DNA from: Rhodocyclaceae bacterium UBA2346
GTDB taxonomy: Bacteria; Pseudomonadota; Gammaproteobacteria; Burkholderiales; Rhodocyclaceae
Direction of reading: 5' to 3'
DNA: 59,655 nucleotides
Assembly: GCA_002344625.1 (NCBI GenBank)
Contig: DDUE01000082.1
Location: forward strand, 1 to 59,655
In this document: piece by piece, positions 1 through 7,536 of the stretch
How the letters are laid out: every line of letters starts with the position of its first letter
Numbering within the stretch: position 1 is the first letter of the stretch
The notes under the pieces: generated by a model
The model's database searches: none
What the model was told of the DNA's origin: nothing
Seen by the model: only the letters and a program-made list of their open reading frames with translations
Made by a program: the position numbers and the translations under genes

Positions 1-1
1 G

Positions 2-874
2 CAATTATCTTGCGGAATGCGCAAGCTGTCGCTGTGTCATTTATCGCGCAAATTGGCGTCAATTATCGCGCGCCGCTACACCCTGATCGAATCCGAACTG
101 TTCGGCTATGTGGGCGGAGCGTTTACCGGGGCTCGGCGCGAAGGTGCGATGGGCCGGATCCAGCAGGCGCATGGCGGTACCTTGTTCCTGGACGAGATCG
201 GTGACATGCCGCTGGGCATGCAGGCCCGTCTGCTGCGCGTCCTGCAGGAGCGCCGGGTCACCCCCGTGGGGGCGCTGCGGTCGATACCCGTCGATATCGC
301 GCTGGTATGCGCGACCCACCGCATTCTGAGCGATGCCGTTGCGAGCGGAAGCTTCCGCGAGGATCTCTATTACCGGGTGAACAGCCTGACCGTGTGTTTG
401 CCGCCCTTGCGCAAACGTACCGACATCGGGGTGATTGTGCGCAGGATTCTCGCCTCCGAGGTGGCGGAGGCGAGGGCGCAGGCGGTGGTGATCGGCGACG
501 AAGTCATGCGCTTCTTCGAGCGGCATAGCTGGCCGGGCAACATTCGTCAGCTACAGAACGTGATCCGGGTCGCGGTCGCGTTGCTCGACCCGGATGAACA
601 CGAGATTCTGCCGATTCACCTGCCCGAAGAGCTGTTCTCGTCCGATCCGGCGGATGACCGCAAGGTCGGCGCCGCATCGCAACCCGATGGCGACACCGAG
701 GTGCCCGCCGCGGTCGCGGCGCTGCCCTTGTCGCGCGGGGGACGGCTCGACCAGCTTGAACTTGATGCGATCAATGCGGTGATGCGCGAAGTGGGTGGCA
801 ATGTGTCGGCGGCGGCGCGGGTTCTCGGCGTCAGCCGCAACCGGCTGTATCGAAAGCTCGGACGGCTGAACTGA
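2..874 (+). CDS. sigma-54-dependent transcriptional activator, AcoR-like, 5'-truncated
   Basis: The frame is open to the left edge. From about base 83 it matches the AAA+ domain of bacterial enhancer-binding proteins: the ESELFGY motif, GAFTGA (the sigma-54 contact loop), a Walker B region GGTLFLDEIGD, the sensor-type segment FREDLYYRVN and the WPGNIRQL region. A linker rich in Asp, Pro and Ala follows, then a Fis-type helix-turn-helix at the C-terminus (GGNVSAAARVLGVSRNRLYRK). The GYVGGAFTGARREGA wording is typical of the AcoR subgroup, which activates acetoin or alcohol catabolism genes, but the N-terminal sensory domain and Walker A are outside the window or lost. The first ~80 bases do not encode the expected NCAA-type segment before LIESELFGY, so the 5' end may be a junction or a frameshift. 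Target genes are unknown. Confidence 0.85.
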   Translation, partial: QLSCGMRKLSLCHLSRKLASIIARRYTLIESELFGYVGGAFTGARREGAMGRIQQAHGGTLFLDEIGDMPLGMQARLLRVLQERRVTPVGALRSIPVDIALVCATHRILSDAVASGSFREDLYYRVNSLTVCLPPLRKRTDIGVIVRRILASEVAEARAQAVVIGDEVMRFFERHSWPGNIRQLQNVIRVAVALLDPDEHEILPIHLPEELFSSDPADDRKVGAASQPDGDTEVPAAVAALPLSRGGRLDQLELDAINAVMREVGGNVSAAARVLGVSRNRLYRKLGRLN

Positions 875-939
875 TTCCACCTGTTCGAATGCGTGGCCCG
901 CTCATGAGGCGTTGACGCCGTGGTCGACAACACCCGGAC

Positions 940-1311
940 TCAGCGATGCCTGTCGCCGGGGGCCTGCTCGGAGACTTCGCGAATGAAGTCGCCCTCGATC
1001 ACCAAACCCTCGCTGCGGCTTCGCGCCGAACGCTGGCGCTGACCATCGGGCCCCGGTTGAAAGCCATCGGCGGCAGCGGCGTCGACCGCGGCCCGCATCT
1101 GCTTGCGTACGTCGCGGGTCTTCCACCACAGATAGGCGCCCCCGATCAGCCCCACGGCCACGACGATCGAGAAAATGACGAGTGAAAACATGAAGGTCAC
1201 TACCGCAAGCCCGCCGGCCGCGACGACCGCGAAAATGCGGGTGAACAGGCCCGGCGGCTGAATGTTCGCGCGAATGCGGCGGTATTGGGTCTGATGGCTG
1301 CTATGAGGCAT
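940..1311 (-). CDS. conserved hypothetical membrane protein
   Basis: A protein of 123 residues. A basic N-terminus is followed by a long hydrophobic stretch (about residues 22-58) that can form two closely spaced membrane helices ending in YLWWKTRD; a hydrophilic, Arg/Gln-rich tail follows. I chose the ATG at 1311 because AAGGA lies 7 bases upstream; a longer frame to 1338 lacks such a site. It stands alone between the sigma-54 activator and the divergent PepSY/two-component operon. I do not recognise a domain. The topology suggests a small inner-membrane protein with a cytoplasmic C-terminus, but function is unknown. Confidence 0.6.
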   Translation of the reverse strand: MPHSSHQTQYRRIRANIQPPGLFTRIFAVVAAGGLAVVTFMFSLVIFSIVVAVGLIGGAYLWWKTRDVRKQMRAAVDAAAADGFQPGPDGQRQRSARSRSEGLVIEGDFIREVSEQAPGDRHR

Positions 1312-1440
1312 CCGGCTATCCTTGTCGATGAGTCGCAATGAGATTGTGCACTGGACAGCGATCCTTTCACAGGATTCCCTCGGTGTATTTCAAAACGTAA
1401 AGTCCCCGGTGGGGAACGCTTGCTGACCGTTCTCCGGACG

Positions 1441-1488
1441 CGTTCAGGAGCGTGCGTTCAGCCTGCGTTCATCTCGTTTCGGTTAAAA
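1441..1488 (+). promoter_or_regulatory. candidate direct-repeat regulator site and promoter of the PepSY/two-component operon
   Basis: CGTTCA occurs at 1441, 1455 and 1466; the last two copies are 11 bases apart start to start, the helical spacing of PmrA/QseB-type half-sites. An AT-rich TTAAAA at 1483-1488 follows after 11 bases and could be a -10 element. A CGTTCA also lies in the eptA upstream region on the other strand, 9 bases before GAATAT. Binding by the linked response regulator is an inference. Confidence 0.35.
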
Positions 1489-1575
1489 CCGACGCGAGTG
1501 TGGGCAAGCTCGTGGGCGAGTTCGTGCGATGTGTGCCGGGACGGGTTCCGTAGGCTGGATGGGGAGGTGAAGACG

Positions 1576-1905
1576 ATGGCTGGATGGGGCGGGAGCCTGA
1601 TGCTCGTGCTGGCGCTGGTTTCGGGGGTGGTAGGCATGGCCGTGGCCGATAGCGGCGATCATGAGCGTGCGCGGCGGGCGGTGGAAGCGGGCGAAGTGTT
1701 GCCTTTGCGCGACGTGCTTGCACGGGTGGAGGTCGACTACCCGGGTCAGGTGATGGAGCTCGAACTCGAGCGTGACGACGGCCTGTGGCTCTACGAGATC
1801 AAGATTCTCCAGTCCGGCGGCGTCCTGATCGAGCTCGAGGTCGACGCGCGCGATGGGCGAGTGCTCGCGGTCAAGGGGCAGAAACGCAAGGATCGGGGCA
1901 GATAG
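1576..1905 (+). CDS. PepSY-domain periplasmic protein
   Basis: 109 residues. The N-terminus has a signal peptide (hydrophobic LMLVLALVSGVVGMAVA, cleavage near ADS). The mature part is a single PepSY unit: an Ala/Arg-rich helix with LPLRDVLARVE, then the strands VMELELERDDGLWLYEIKIL and LIELEVDARDGRVLAVKG. PepSY proteins are small exported proteins thought to inhibit or modulate proteases or to sense envelope state. The start at 1576 is supported by GGGAGGTG a few bases upstream; a longer frame from 1420 has no export signal at its start. It lies 8 bases before the response regulator, so it is probably the first gene of a PepSY-regulator-kinase operon and may tune the sensor. Confidence 0.8.
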   Translation: MAGWGGSLMLVLALVSGVVGMAVADSGDHERARRAVEAGEVLPLRDVLARVEVDYPGQVMELELERDDGLWLYEIKILQSGGVLIELEVDARDGRVLAVKGQKRKDRGR

Positions 1906-1913
1906 GGGCGTCG

Positions 1914-2576
1914 ATGCGGATTCTGATCGTGGAAGACGAGCCGCTGCTGGCCGCTCAGGTGATTCAGGCGCTCGCAGAGGCGGACTACGCCGTGGATCAT
2001 GCCGACAACGGGCGTGACGGCTGCCATCTCGGCAACGTCGAGACCTACGACGCGGTGGTGCTCGATCTCGGCCTGCCCTTGATGGATGGCCTGACGGTGC
2101 TGCGCAAGTGGCGCGCCGACGGACGCCGCATGCCGGTGGTGATTCTGACCGCGCGCGACAACTGGCATGACAAGGTGGTCGGCATCGATGCCGGCGCCGA
2201 CGACTACCTGGCCAAGCCGTTTCACATGGAAGAATTGCTCGCCCGCGTGCGGGCGCTGATCCGCCGGGCGGCGGGTCATGCGAGCGCCGAACTGGTCTGC
2301 GGCGCGGTGGTGCTCGATACGCGCAGCAGTCGCGTGACGGTCGATGGCGTGGTGATCAGCCTGACCAGCCATGAATTCAAGGTGTTGTCCTTCCTGATGC
2401 ACAGGCAGGGCGAGCTGGTGTCGCGCACCGCGCTGATCGAGCACATCTATGCCCAGGACCACGATCGCGATTCGAATACGATCGAGGTATTCATTGGTCG
2501 CCTGCGCCGCAAGCTGCCACCCGGCCTGATCGAGACGGTTCGAGGCCTCGGCTACCGGCTGACAGGCCCGGCATGA
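1914..2576 (+). CDS. OmpR/PhoB-family response regulator (PmrA/QseB-like)
   Basis: 220 residues. The receiver domain shows the acidic pair in VEDEP (residues 7-8), the phospho-acceptor Asp51 in VVLDLGLP, Thr79 in ILTAR and Lys101 in AKPF. The C-terminal winged helix (about 125-220) carries LTSHEFKVLSFLM and the recognition/wing region NTIEVFIGRLRRKL...GLGYRL. The ATG at 1914 starts exactly at the conserved MRILIVEDE. Its stop overlaps the start of the kinase gene by 4 bases (ATGA), so the two are translationally coupled. The neighbouring eptA- and PAP2-type genes suggest that it controls lipid A modification, as PmrA does; this is inference from context. Confidence 0.93.
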   Translation: MRILIVEDEPLLAAQVIQALAEADYAVDHADNGRDGCHLGNVETYDAVVLDLGLPLMDGLTVLRKWRADGRRMPVVILTARDNWHDKVVGIDAGADDYLAKPFHMEELLARVRALIRRAAGHASAELVCGAVVLDTRSSRVTVDGVVISLTSHEFKVLSFLMHRQGELVSRTALIEHIYAQDHDRDSNTIEVFIGRLRRKLPPGLIETVRGLGYRLTGPA

Positions 2577-3967
2577 GGGCGGGCGCGTCAGCGGCAGGCC
2601 TGGCGTGGGGTTCGCTACGCCTGCGCCTGCTCGCCGGGACGCTGGTTTGGATCGTGGCGTCGATAGTGATCGCGGGTTGGGGGCTGAACAGTCTCTTCAG
2701 CCGCCAGGTGACCATGCAGTTCGATGCGGACCTGAACAACCATCTCGATCAACTCATCGCCCAACTCGCGATCGGCGTAGACGATGAGTTGAGCATGCGG
2801 GGCAGTCTGAGCGAGCCTCGTTTCAGCACGCCCTTTGCGGGGCTCTACTGGCAGGTCGATGCTGCGATGCGGCCCGGCGCGGCGGCGCTGCCGGGTGTGC
2901 TCAGATCGCGCTCGTTGTGGGACAGCGTTTTGAGCGTACCCGTGGATCCGCTCGGCGATGGCCAGGTGCGTGTGCATCGCGTCGAGGGGCCGAACGGCAA
3001 TTCGCTGCGGGCGCTCGAACGCCAGATCGAACTCGCCGAACGTCCCGGCCAGCCCTTGCGGATGATCGTCGCCGCGGACGAGCGGCTGCTGCTGGCGCCG
3101 ATCGCGAGTTTCACCCGGCTGCTGATCATCGCGCTCGGTGTGCTCGGCCTGGGCTTGGTCGCCGCCGCCGTGGTGCAGGTCCTGATCGGATTGCGGCCTT
3201 TGGGCTTGCTGCGCGAGACCCTGGCGCGGGTTCGCGAGGGGCGGGCCGAACGGGTCGAGGGGCATTTTCCGAGCGAGGTTCAGCCGCTCGTGGACGATTT
3301 CAACACCGTGCTGGCGCTCAACGCCGAGGTCGCCGAGCGTGCCCGGCTGCAGGCGGGCAATCTCGCGCATGCGGTCAAGACGCCGCTCGCGATCCTGGCC
3401 AACGCGGCCGCCCGCGAGCGGACGCCGTTCGCCAGATTGGTAGAAGAGCAGGTCGCGGGCGCGCGCAATCAGGTGGACCACCATCTGGCGAAGGCGCGCG
3501 CGGCTGCGGCCGTCAAGGCTTCGGGGCTGCGTTGCGCGGTACGTCCGACCGTGGAGGGGCTGATGCGCGTGATGAGCCGTCTGCATGTCGAACGTGGCTT
3601 GCGCATCGAGTGGACCGGCACGGATGCGGAAGCCGTGTTTCGCGGCGAGGAGCAGGATCTCGAGGAGATGGTGGGCAATCTTCTCGACAACGCCTGCAAG
3701 TGGGCCCGCAGCCGGGTCACGGTGCGGCTCGTGGGCGACGCCACGATGCTCGCGGTCGTCGTCGATGACGATGGCAAAGGCCTGCCCGATGCGGTGCGCG
3801 CGGCCGTGTTCGCGCGTGGGGTGCGTGCCGACGAGCAGGTGCAGGGCTCGGGTCTGGGGCTCTCGATCGTGCACGACCTCGCACAGCTTTATGGCGGCGC
3901 GGTGGCCTTGGAGACTTCTGCCATGGGCGGGGTGCGCGCGGTGCTGAGCTTGCCGCGCGCGGCCTGA
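2573..3967 (+). CDS. membrane sensor histidine kinase partner of the upstream regulator
   Basis: 464 residues. Transmembrane helix 1 spans about residues 18-42 and helix 2 about 180-207, enclosing a periplasmic sensor of ~140 residues. A HAMP-like linker precedes the H-box LAHAVKTPLAILA, with His266 as phosphorylation site; the HAVKTPL wording resembles PhoQ-type kinases rather than the common HELRTPL. The ATPase domain has the N-box EEMVGNLLDNACKWA, G1 DDDGKGLP and G2 GSGLGLSIV. The start codon overlaps the regulator's stop. The 3' end overlaps the convergent PAP2 gene by 79 bases. The signal is unknown; the periplasmic loop is not conspicuously acidic like PmrB or PhoQ metal sensors. Confidence 0.92.
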   Translation: MRAGASAAGLAWGSLRLRLLAGTLVWIVASIVIAGWGLNSLFSRQVTMQFDADLNNHLDQLIAQLAIGVDDELSMRGSLSEPRFSTPFAGLYWQVDAAMRPGAAALPGVLRSRSLWDSVLSVPVDPLGDGQVRVHRVEGPNGNSLRALERQIELAERPGQPLRMIVAADERLLLAPIASFTRLLIIALGVLGLGLVAAAVVQVLIGLRPLGLLRETLARVREGRAERVEGHFPSEVQPLVDDFNTVLALNAEVAERARLQAGNLAHAVKTPLAILANAAARERTPFARLVEEQVAGARNQVDHHLAKARAAAAVKASGLRCAVRPTVEGLMRVMSRLHVERGLRIEWTGTDAEAVFRGEEQDLEEMVGNLLDNACKWARSRVTVRLVGDATMLAVVVDDDGKGLPDAVRAAVFARGVRADEQVQGSGLGLSIVHDLAQLYGGAVALETSAMGGVRAVLSLPRAA

Positions 3968-4728
3968 TTGCGCCCCTTCGTCAGCGGATCCAGCGCGCAT
4001 GCCAGTGCGAGGCTGATCGCCCATCCGAGCCACATCGACCACAGCGTGTGCGACAGAAAGTGGGCGCCGCGCAGCATCTGCGCCGCGCCGAGAATGGACC
4101 CGAGCAGGATCGCCACCAGGGTCGCGGCGCGGGCGTAGCGCACGCCTGCGGTGCGAAGAGCCACGCCCCATACCAGCCACAGATAGCCGACCGAGGCATG
4201 CCCGGCCGGAAAGCACACGCCTCGCTTCAGGTCCGCATCCGGCAACGCCAGCAGACCCAGGTAAGGGGCATAGCCGCCGAAGTCGACGACATCCCACGGG
4301 CAGTGGCGATTGGTCAGAGCCTTCAGGGTGCTGGTGACCGCCGGGATGAGCAGCATCCCGAGAACGGCCGTGAGGGCGCCGCGCGGCGGTAGCCAGGCGA
4401 GCCGCCCGCGCAGGCCCTGAACGCACAATCCAACGGCAGCGAGGGCGAGGCCGATCAGCACCGTCTTGGCGCCGCGATGCATCACGTTTTCGAGAAACGG
4501 ATCGGTGCGCAACGCGAAGCGACCCAACTCGGCATCGAAGGCGAAGCGGGCGAGCCACAGGTCGAGGCGGGTTGCCTCGAACACGTACAGCATTGCGATG
4601 GCGCTGACGATCAGAACAAGCGCCTGGCGTCGCCGCCAGTCCTGTTCCCGGTGAGGATCGCGCCTGTCGTGCGCGGCCCGCGAGGTGCCGGCGCGGGGCA
4701 TGCCGGTATGCGGTAGGGGCGGCTTCAT
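3889..4728 (-). CDS. PAP2-family membrane phosphatase
   Basis: 279 residues with about six membrane segments and the three PAP2 phosphatase motifs: KALTNRHCP (136-144), PAGHAS (174-179) and RGAHFLSH (220-227). Such enzymes remove phosphate from lipid pyrophosphates, including undecaprenyl-PP, phosphatidylglycerophosphate and lipid A. Its start overlaps the stop of the upstream EptA-like gene (ATGA at 4728-4725), so the two are one transcription unit. PAP2 enzymes next to eptA can act as lipid A phosphatases (LpxE/LpxF-like) or recycle lipid products; the substrate here cannot be read from sequence. The unusually long basic N-terminus (about 35 residues) before the first helix is cytoplasmic. 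Confidence 0.85.
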   Translation of the reverse strand: MKPPLPHTGMPRAGTSRAAHDRRDPHREQDWRRRQALVLIVSAIAMLYVFEATRLDLWLARFAFDAELGRFALRTDPFLENVMHRGAKTVLIGLALAAVGLCVQGLRGRLAWLPPRGALTAVLGMLLIPAVTSTLKALTNRHCPWDVVDFGGYAPYLGLLALPDADLKRGVCFPAGHASVGYLWLVWGVALRTAGVRYARAATLVAILLGSILGAAQMLRGAHFLSHTLWSMWLGWAISLALACALDPLTKGRNQAARGKLSTARTPPMAEVSKATAPP

Positions 4729-6421
4729 TCTTGCCGGCAGTGCGCGCTGAAGTCGAGATCCTGCTCGTAGACGCTGGTTGCGACGTCCAGCAGTCCGAGA
4801 ATCGAGTGAAAGAGGTTGTCATGGCTCAGGGGCTTGGCGGCCGCCGCGCGAAGGCAACGGGTGTCGAGCCGGCTGCGTTGCGCGAAACCTTCGGAAAACC
4901 ACGCGACCATCGGCACGTGCGTCTGCTCGCTGGGGGCGATCGAGTACGGCATGCCGTGAAGGTAGAGGCCTTTTTCGCCCAGCGATTCGCCGTGGTCGGA
5001 GACGTAGATCAGGGCAGTGTCATAGTCGTTGCCCTGTGCTTTCAGGGCGGCGATGGTGCGGGCGATGAAGTCGTCGGTGTACAGCAGCGCATTGTCGTAG
5101 CTGTTCACGATTGCCTCGGTATCGCAGCGCCGCAGATCGCCGGTGCGGCAGGCCGGGGCAAACTGCTCGAAGGTCTTCGGATAACGACGATGGTAGGCCG
5201 GTCCGTGGTTGCCGAGCTGGTGCATGACGACGACCTTGTCGCCCGCTTGTCCTGCGAGGGTGTCGAGCTTGTCCAGCATGACCTCGTCGAGACAGATTCC
5301 CCGTCGCAGTGGGGCTGATCGGCGTCGCGAAGGGTGGTGTAGGTGTCGAGACCGGCACAGACGCCCTTGCAGCCGGACTGATTGTCGATCCACGCGACGC
5401 CAAGTCCGGCGCGCGCAAGCACATGCAGCAGCGACTCGCTGTTGCGGATGCGTGTCTCATCGTAGTCGCGTCGGCCGATGGCCGAGAACATGCACGGCAA
5501 CGAGGTCTCGGTGTTGGTGCCGCAACTCGTGACCGAGCCGAAATTGATCGGATCGAGCATGGCCAGCTGCGGGGTGGTCTGGCGGCGATAAGTGCCCAGT
5601 CCCCAGTTGGCTGCGCGCGCCGTTTCGCCCACGATCATCACGAACAACACGGGTTTGCGGCCGGCGGTCCAGCTGCCGCCAAGATGGGCGTCCTCGCCTA
5701 CGGGGGCACGCACGGTGGGTTGGTGCAGGGTTTCACCGGTCAGCGCGCGTCCGCCCGAATACACCACGTTGACCGGCGTGATCAGGTAGCGGAGTGCCTT
5801 GTGATTGCGCATCAGGCCCGAGAAATCCTGAAACACCAGCATCAGGGCGGCGAGGCCCAGCCCCGCCGCGAGCACGATACTGCCCAGTCTGCGCAGCGCG
5901 GCCCGGCCGGGCGACAGGTGAATGAGGCGCACCCGGCCGAGAAGCGTGGTCATGACCAGTACATGCGCGCCGATGTACGCGGCCAGCCCGGGGCTGGCGA
6001 GTTCGGCGGCTTCGGCGCGGCTGGTGACCAGCACGTTGCGCATCATGTCGGGGTCGATGATCACGCCGTAGTGACCGATGAAATGGCTGGCGCCGGCCCC
6101 GATCAGGGTCATCGCGACGATGGCCGGCTTTGCCAGCCGCCGCGGAACCAGTATGCAGAACAGGATGAAATGGGCGGCAATGAGCATCGTGCCCACGGCG
6201 ACCACGAATCCGATGTCGGCGGGCGATCCGGCGATCCGGTCGGCGAGTACCGTGCGCAGGAAGGCGGTGTTGAAAAAGATCAGAAAGTAGAGGCTGGCCA
6301 GCACGAACACCGTCTCGGTGTGCAAGGCCGGTAGGCGCGGCCAGCCATCGGAGCGCCTGGGCGCCGTCGGGTGGTGCGTGTCGGTGAGTGTCGCGCTTGG
6401 GGCATACAGGACTTCGGACAT
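4725..6421 (-). pseudogene. eptA: EptA-like lipid A phosphoethanolamine transferase, split by a one-base frameshift
   Basis: Two overlapping frames together make one EptA protein of about 565 residues. The first part (from ATG 6421) has the N-terminal membrane helices, the metal/nucleophile region GETARAANWGLGTY and TETSLPCMF with the catalytic Thr. The second part has HQLGNHGPAYHRRYP and SDHGESLGEKGLYLHG with the zinc-binding Asp/His, plus the paired cysteines of the family. The frame changes where HCDG should continue as GICLDEVML: the plus strand has CCCC at 5299-5302 where five C would restore the frame. Protein similarity is uninterrupted on both sides, so this is either a recent mutation, phase variation in a short G tract, or a sequencing error. 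If functional it adds phosphoethanolamine to lipid A in the periplasm. Confidence 0.85.
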
Positions 6422-6461
6422 GGGTATCGTGGGCTGGATTGGCAGCCCCCACGATATTCAA

Positions 6462-6495
6462 GCGCCGGTGAACGATATGTCGAAGCGGTGTGAAG
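6462..6495 (-). promoter_or_regulatory. candidate eptA promoter region with CGTTCA-like half-sites
   Basis: Read on the minus strand, CTTCAC, CTTCGA and CGTTCA follow each other at 10-11 base steps, and GAATAT lies 9 bases after the last one. The arrangement resembles the CGTTCA repeats before the PepSY/two-component operon. Regulation by the linked system is inferred. Confidence 0.3.
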
Positions 6496-6501
6496 AAAAC
6501 G

Positions 6502-6915
6502 TCAAGACCGATCGAGGTCGATGCGAAAGTCGCACCCGCCGGACGGATTGTCGGCGAGCGTGATCGCCCAGCCTTGTTGTGCGCATATCCGCGCGACCAG
6601 CGACAGCCCGATGCCGTCGCCGCGCGTCGGATCGCCTCTCGCGAAGGGTTCGAAGAGCCGGTCGCGCTGGATGGCCGGAATGCCGGCGCCGGTATCGACG
6701 ACGCTGAAACCGTGCTTGCGCAGGGTCACGGCGACTCCGCCGCGCTCGGTGTAGTGCAAGGCATTGCGAATCAGGTTCGACAGCACCGTTGCCAGTAGCG
6801 CCGCAGGTGGGGCCGGGGGGAGGCACCGTCGTCATGTCCGGTGAGCGTCAGGCCGCGTTCGACCGCCGTCGCACGAATCCGGTCGTAACGATCATGCGCA
6901 GGGGGCTTGGCGGTG
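6502..6915 (-). pseudogene. 3' relic of a second sensor histidine kinase
   Basis: The last ~100 codons encode a histidine kinase ATPase domain: N-box LSNLIRNALHYTE, G1 DTGAGIP, F-box LFEPFARGD and G2 GDGIGLSLVARI. The N-box frame continues upstream as PAALLATV, then similarity shifts to another frame (YDRIRATAVERGLTLTG) across a G/C homopolymer at about 6801-6825. Beyond about 6920 there is a stop and no H-box, HAMP or membrane region; moaC follows on the same strand. So the gene has lost its 5' two thirds and is also frameshifted. It lies just upstream of eptA and may be the remains of a kinase once paired with it. Confidence 0.75.
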
Positions 6916-6948
6916 GCTCGTCAAGGGCGGTTCGCGGGGCGGGGTTGC

Positions 6949-7425
6949 CTATGCCACCCAGTGACCCGACTTGCCGCCGAGCTTTTCGATCAGCCGGATG
7001 TCGTACATGCGCATGCCGCGATCGACTGCCTTGCACATGTCGTAAATCGTGAGCAAGGCCACGTTCACGGCGGTGAGCGCCTCCATTTCCACGCCGGTGC
7101 GGCCGACGGTCTCGGCGCTCACGGTGCAGGCGACGCTGTGGGTCGTGTCGTCGAGTGCGAATTCGACCGCAACCCGGGTCAACGGGATCGGATGGCAAAG
7201 CGGGATGAGGTCGCTGGTTTTCTTCGACGCCTGAATTGCGGCGATGCGGGCGATGCCGAGCACGTCGCCTTTCTTGGCACTACCTGCCCGGACTATCGCG
7301 AAAGTCTCGGGCCGCATGCTGATCCTGCCGCCGGCGACCGCTACCCGCCGGGTTTCGGTCTTGGCGCCTATGTCGACCATGTGTGCCTGGCCGTGGGGGT
7401 CGAAGTGAGTCAGCGTCTGGGGCAT
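6949..7425 (-). CDS. moaC: cyclic pyranopterin monophosphate synthase
   Basis: 158 residues, the normal length of MoaC. It converts 3',8-cyclo-7,8-dihydro-GTP to cyclic pyranopterin monophosphate, the second part of the first step in molybdenum cofactor synthesis (cytosol). Recognised by the N-terminal [12 protein letters not shown], the active-site segment [12 protein letters not shown] and the C-terminal [28 protein letters not shown], which hold the conserved His, Glu, Asp and Lys. No other moa gene is adjacent. It is divergent from the BepA-like gene with 111 bases between starts. Confidence 0.96.
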   Translation of the reverse strand: MPQTLTHFDPHGQAHMVDIGAKTETRRVAVAGGRISMRPETFAIVRAGSAKKGDVLGIARIAAIQASKKTSDLIPLCHPIPLTRVAVEFALDDTTHSVACTVSAETVGRTGVEMEALTAVNVALLTIYDMCKAVDRGMRMYDIRLIEKLGGKSGHWVA

Positions 7426-7536
7426 GCGTGTGTTTCTCGAAACAGCGCCGGAGCTGGCGCGCGCGGTGTCCGGATCACCGCAAACCGATACATTCCGGCG
7501 GGGAACGCGAACGGCAAAGCGTTATCATAGCACCCG

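Noticed and set aside
2615..4822. 735-codon minus-strand open frame over the kinase and PAP2 genes
   Set aside because: It reads across two real genes in the wrong frame and shows no motifs.
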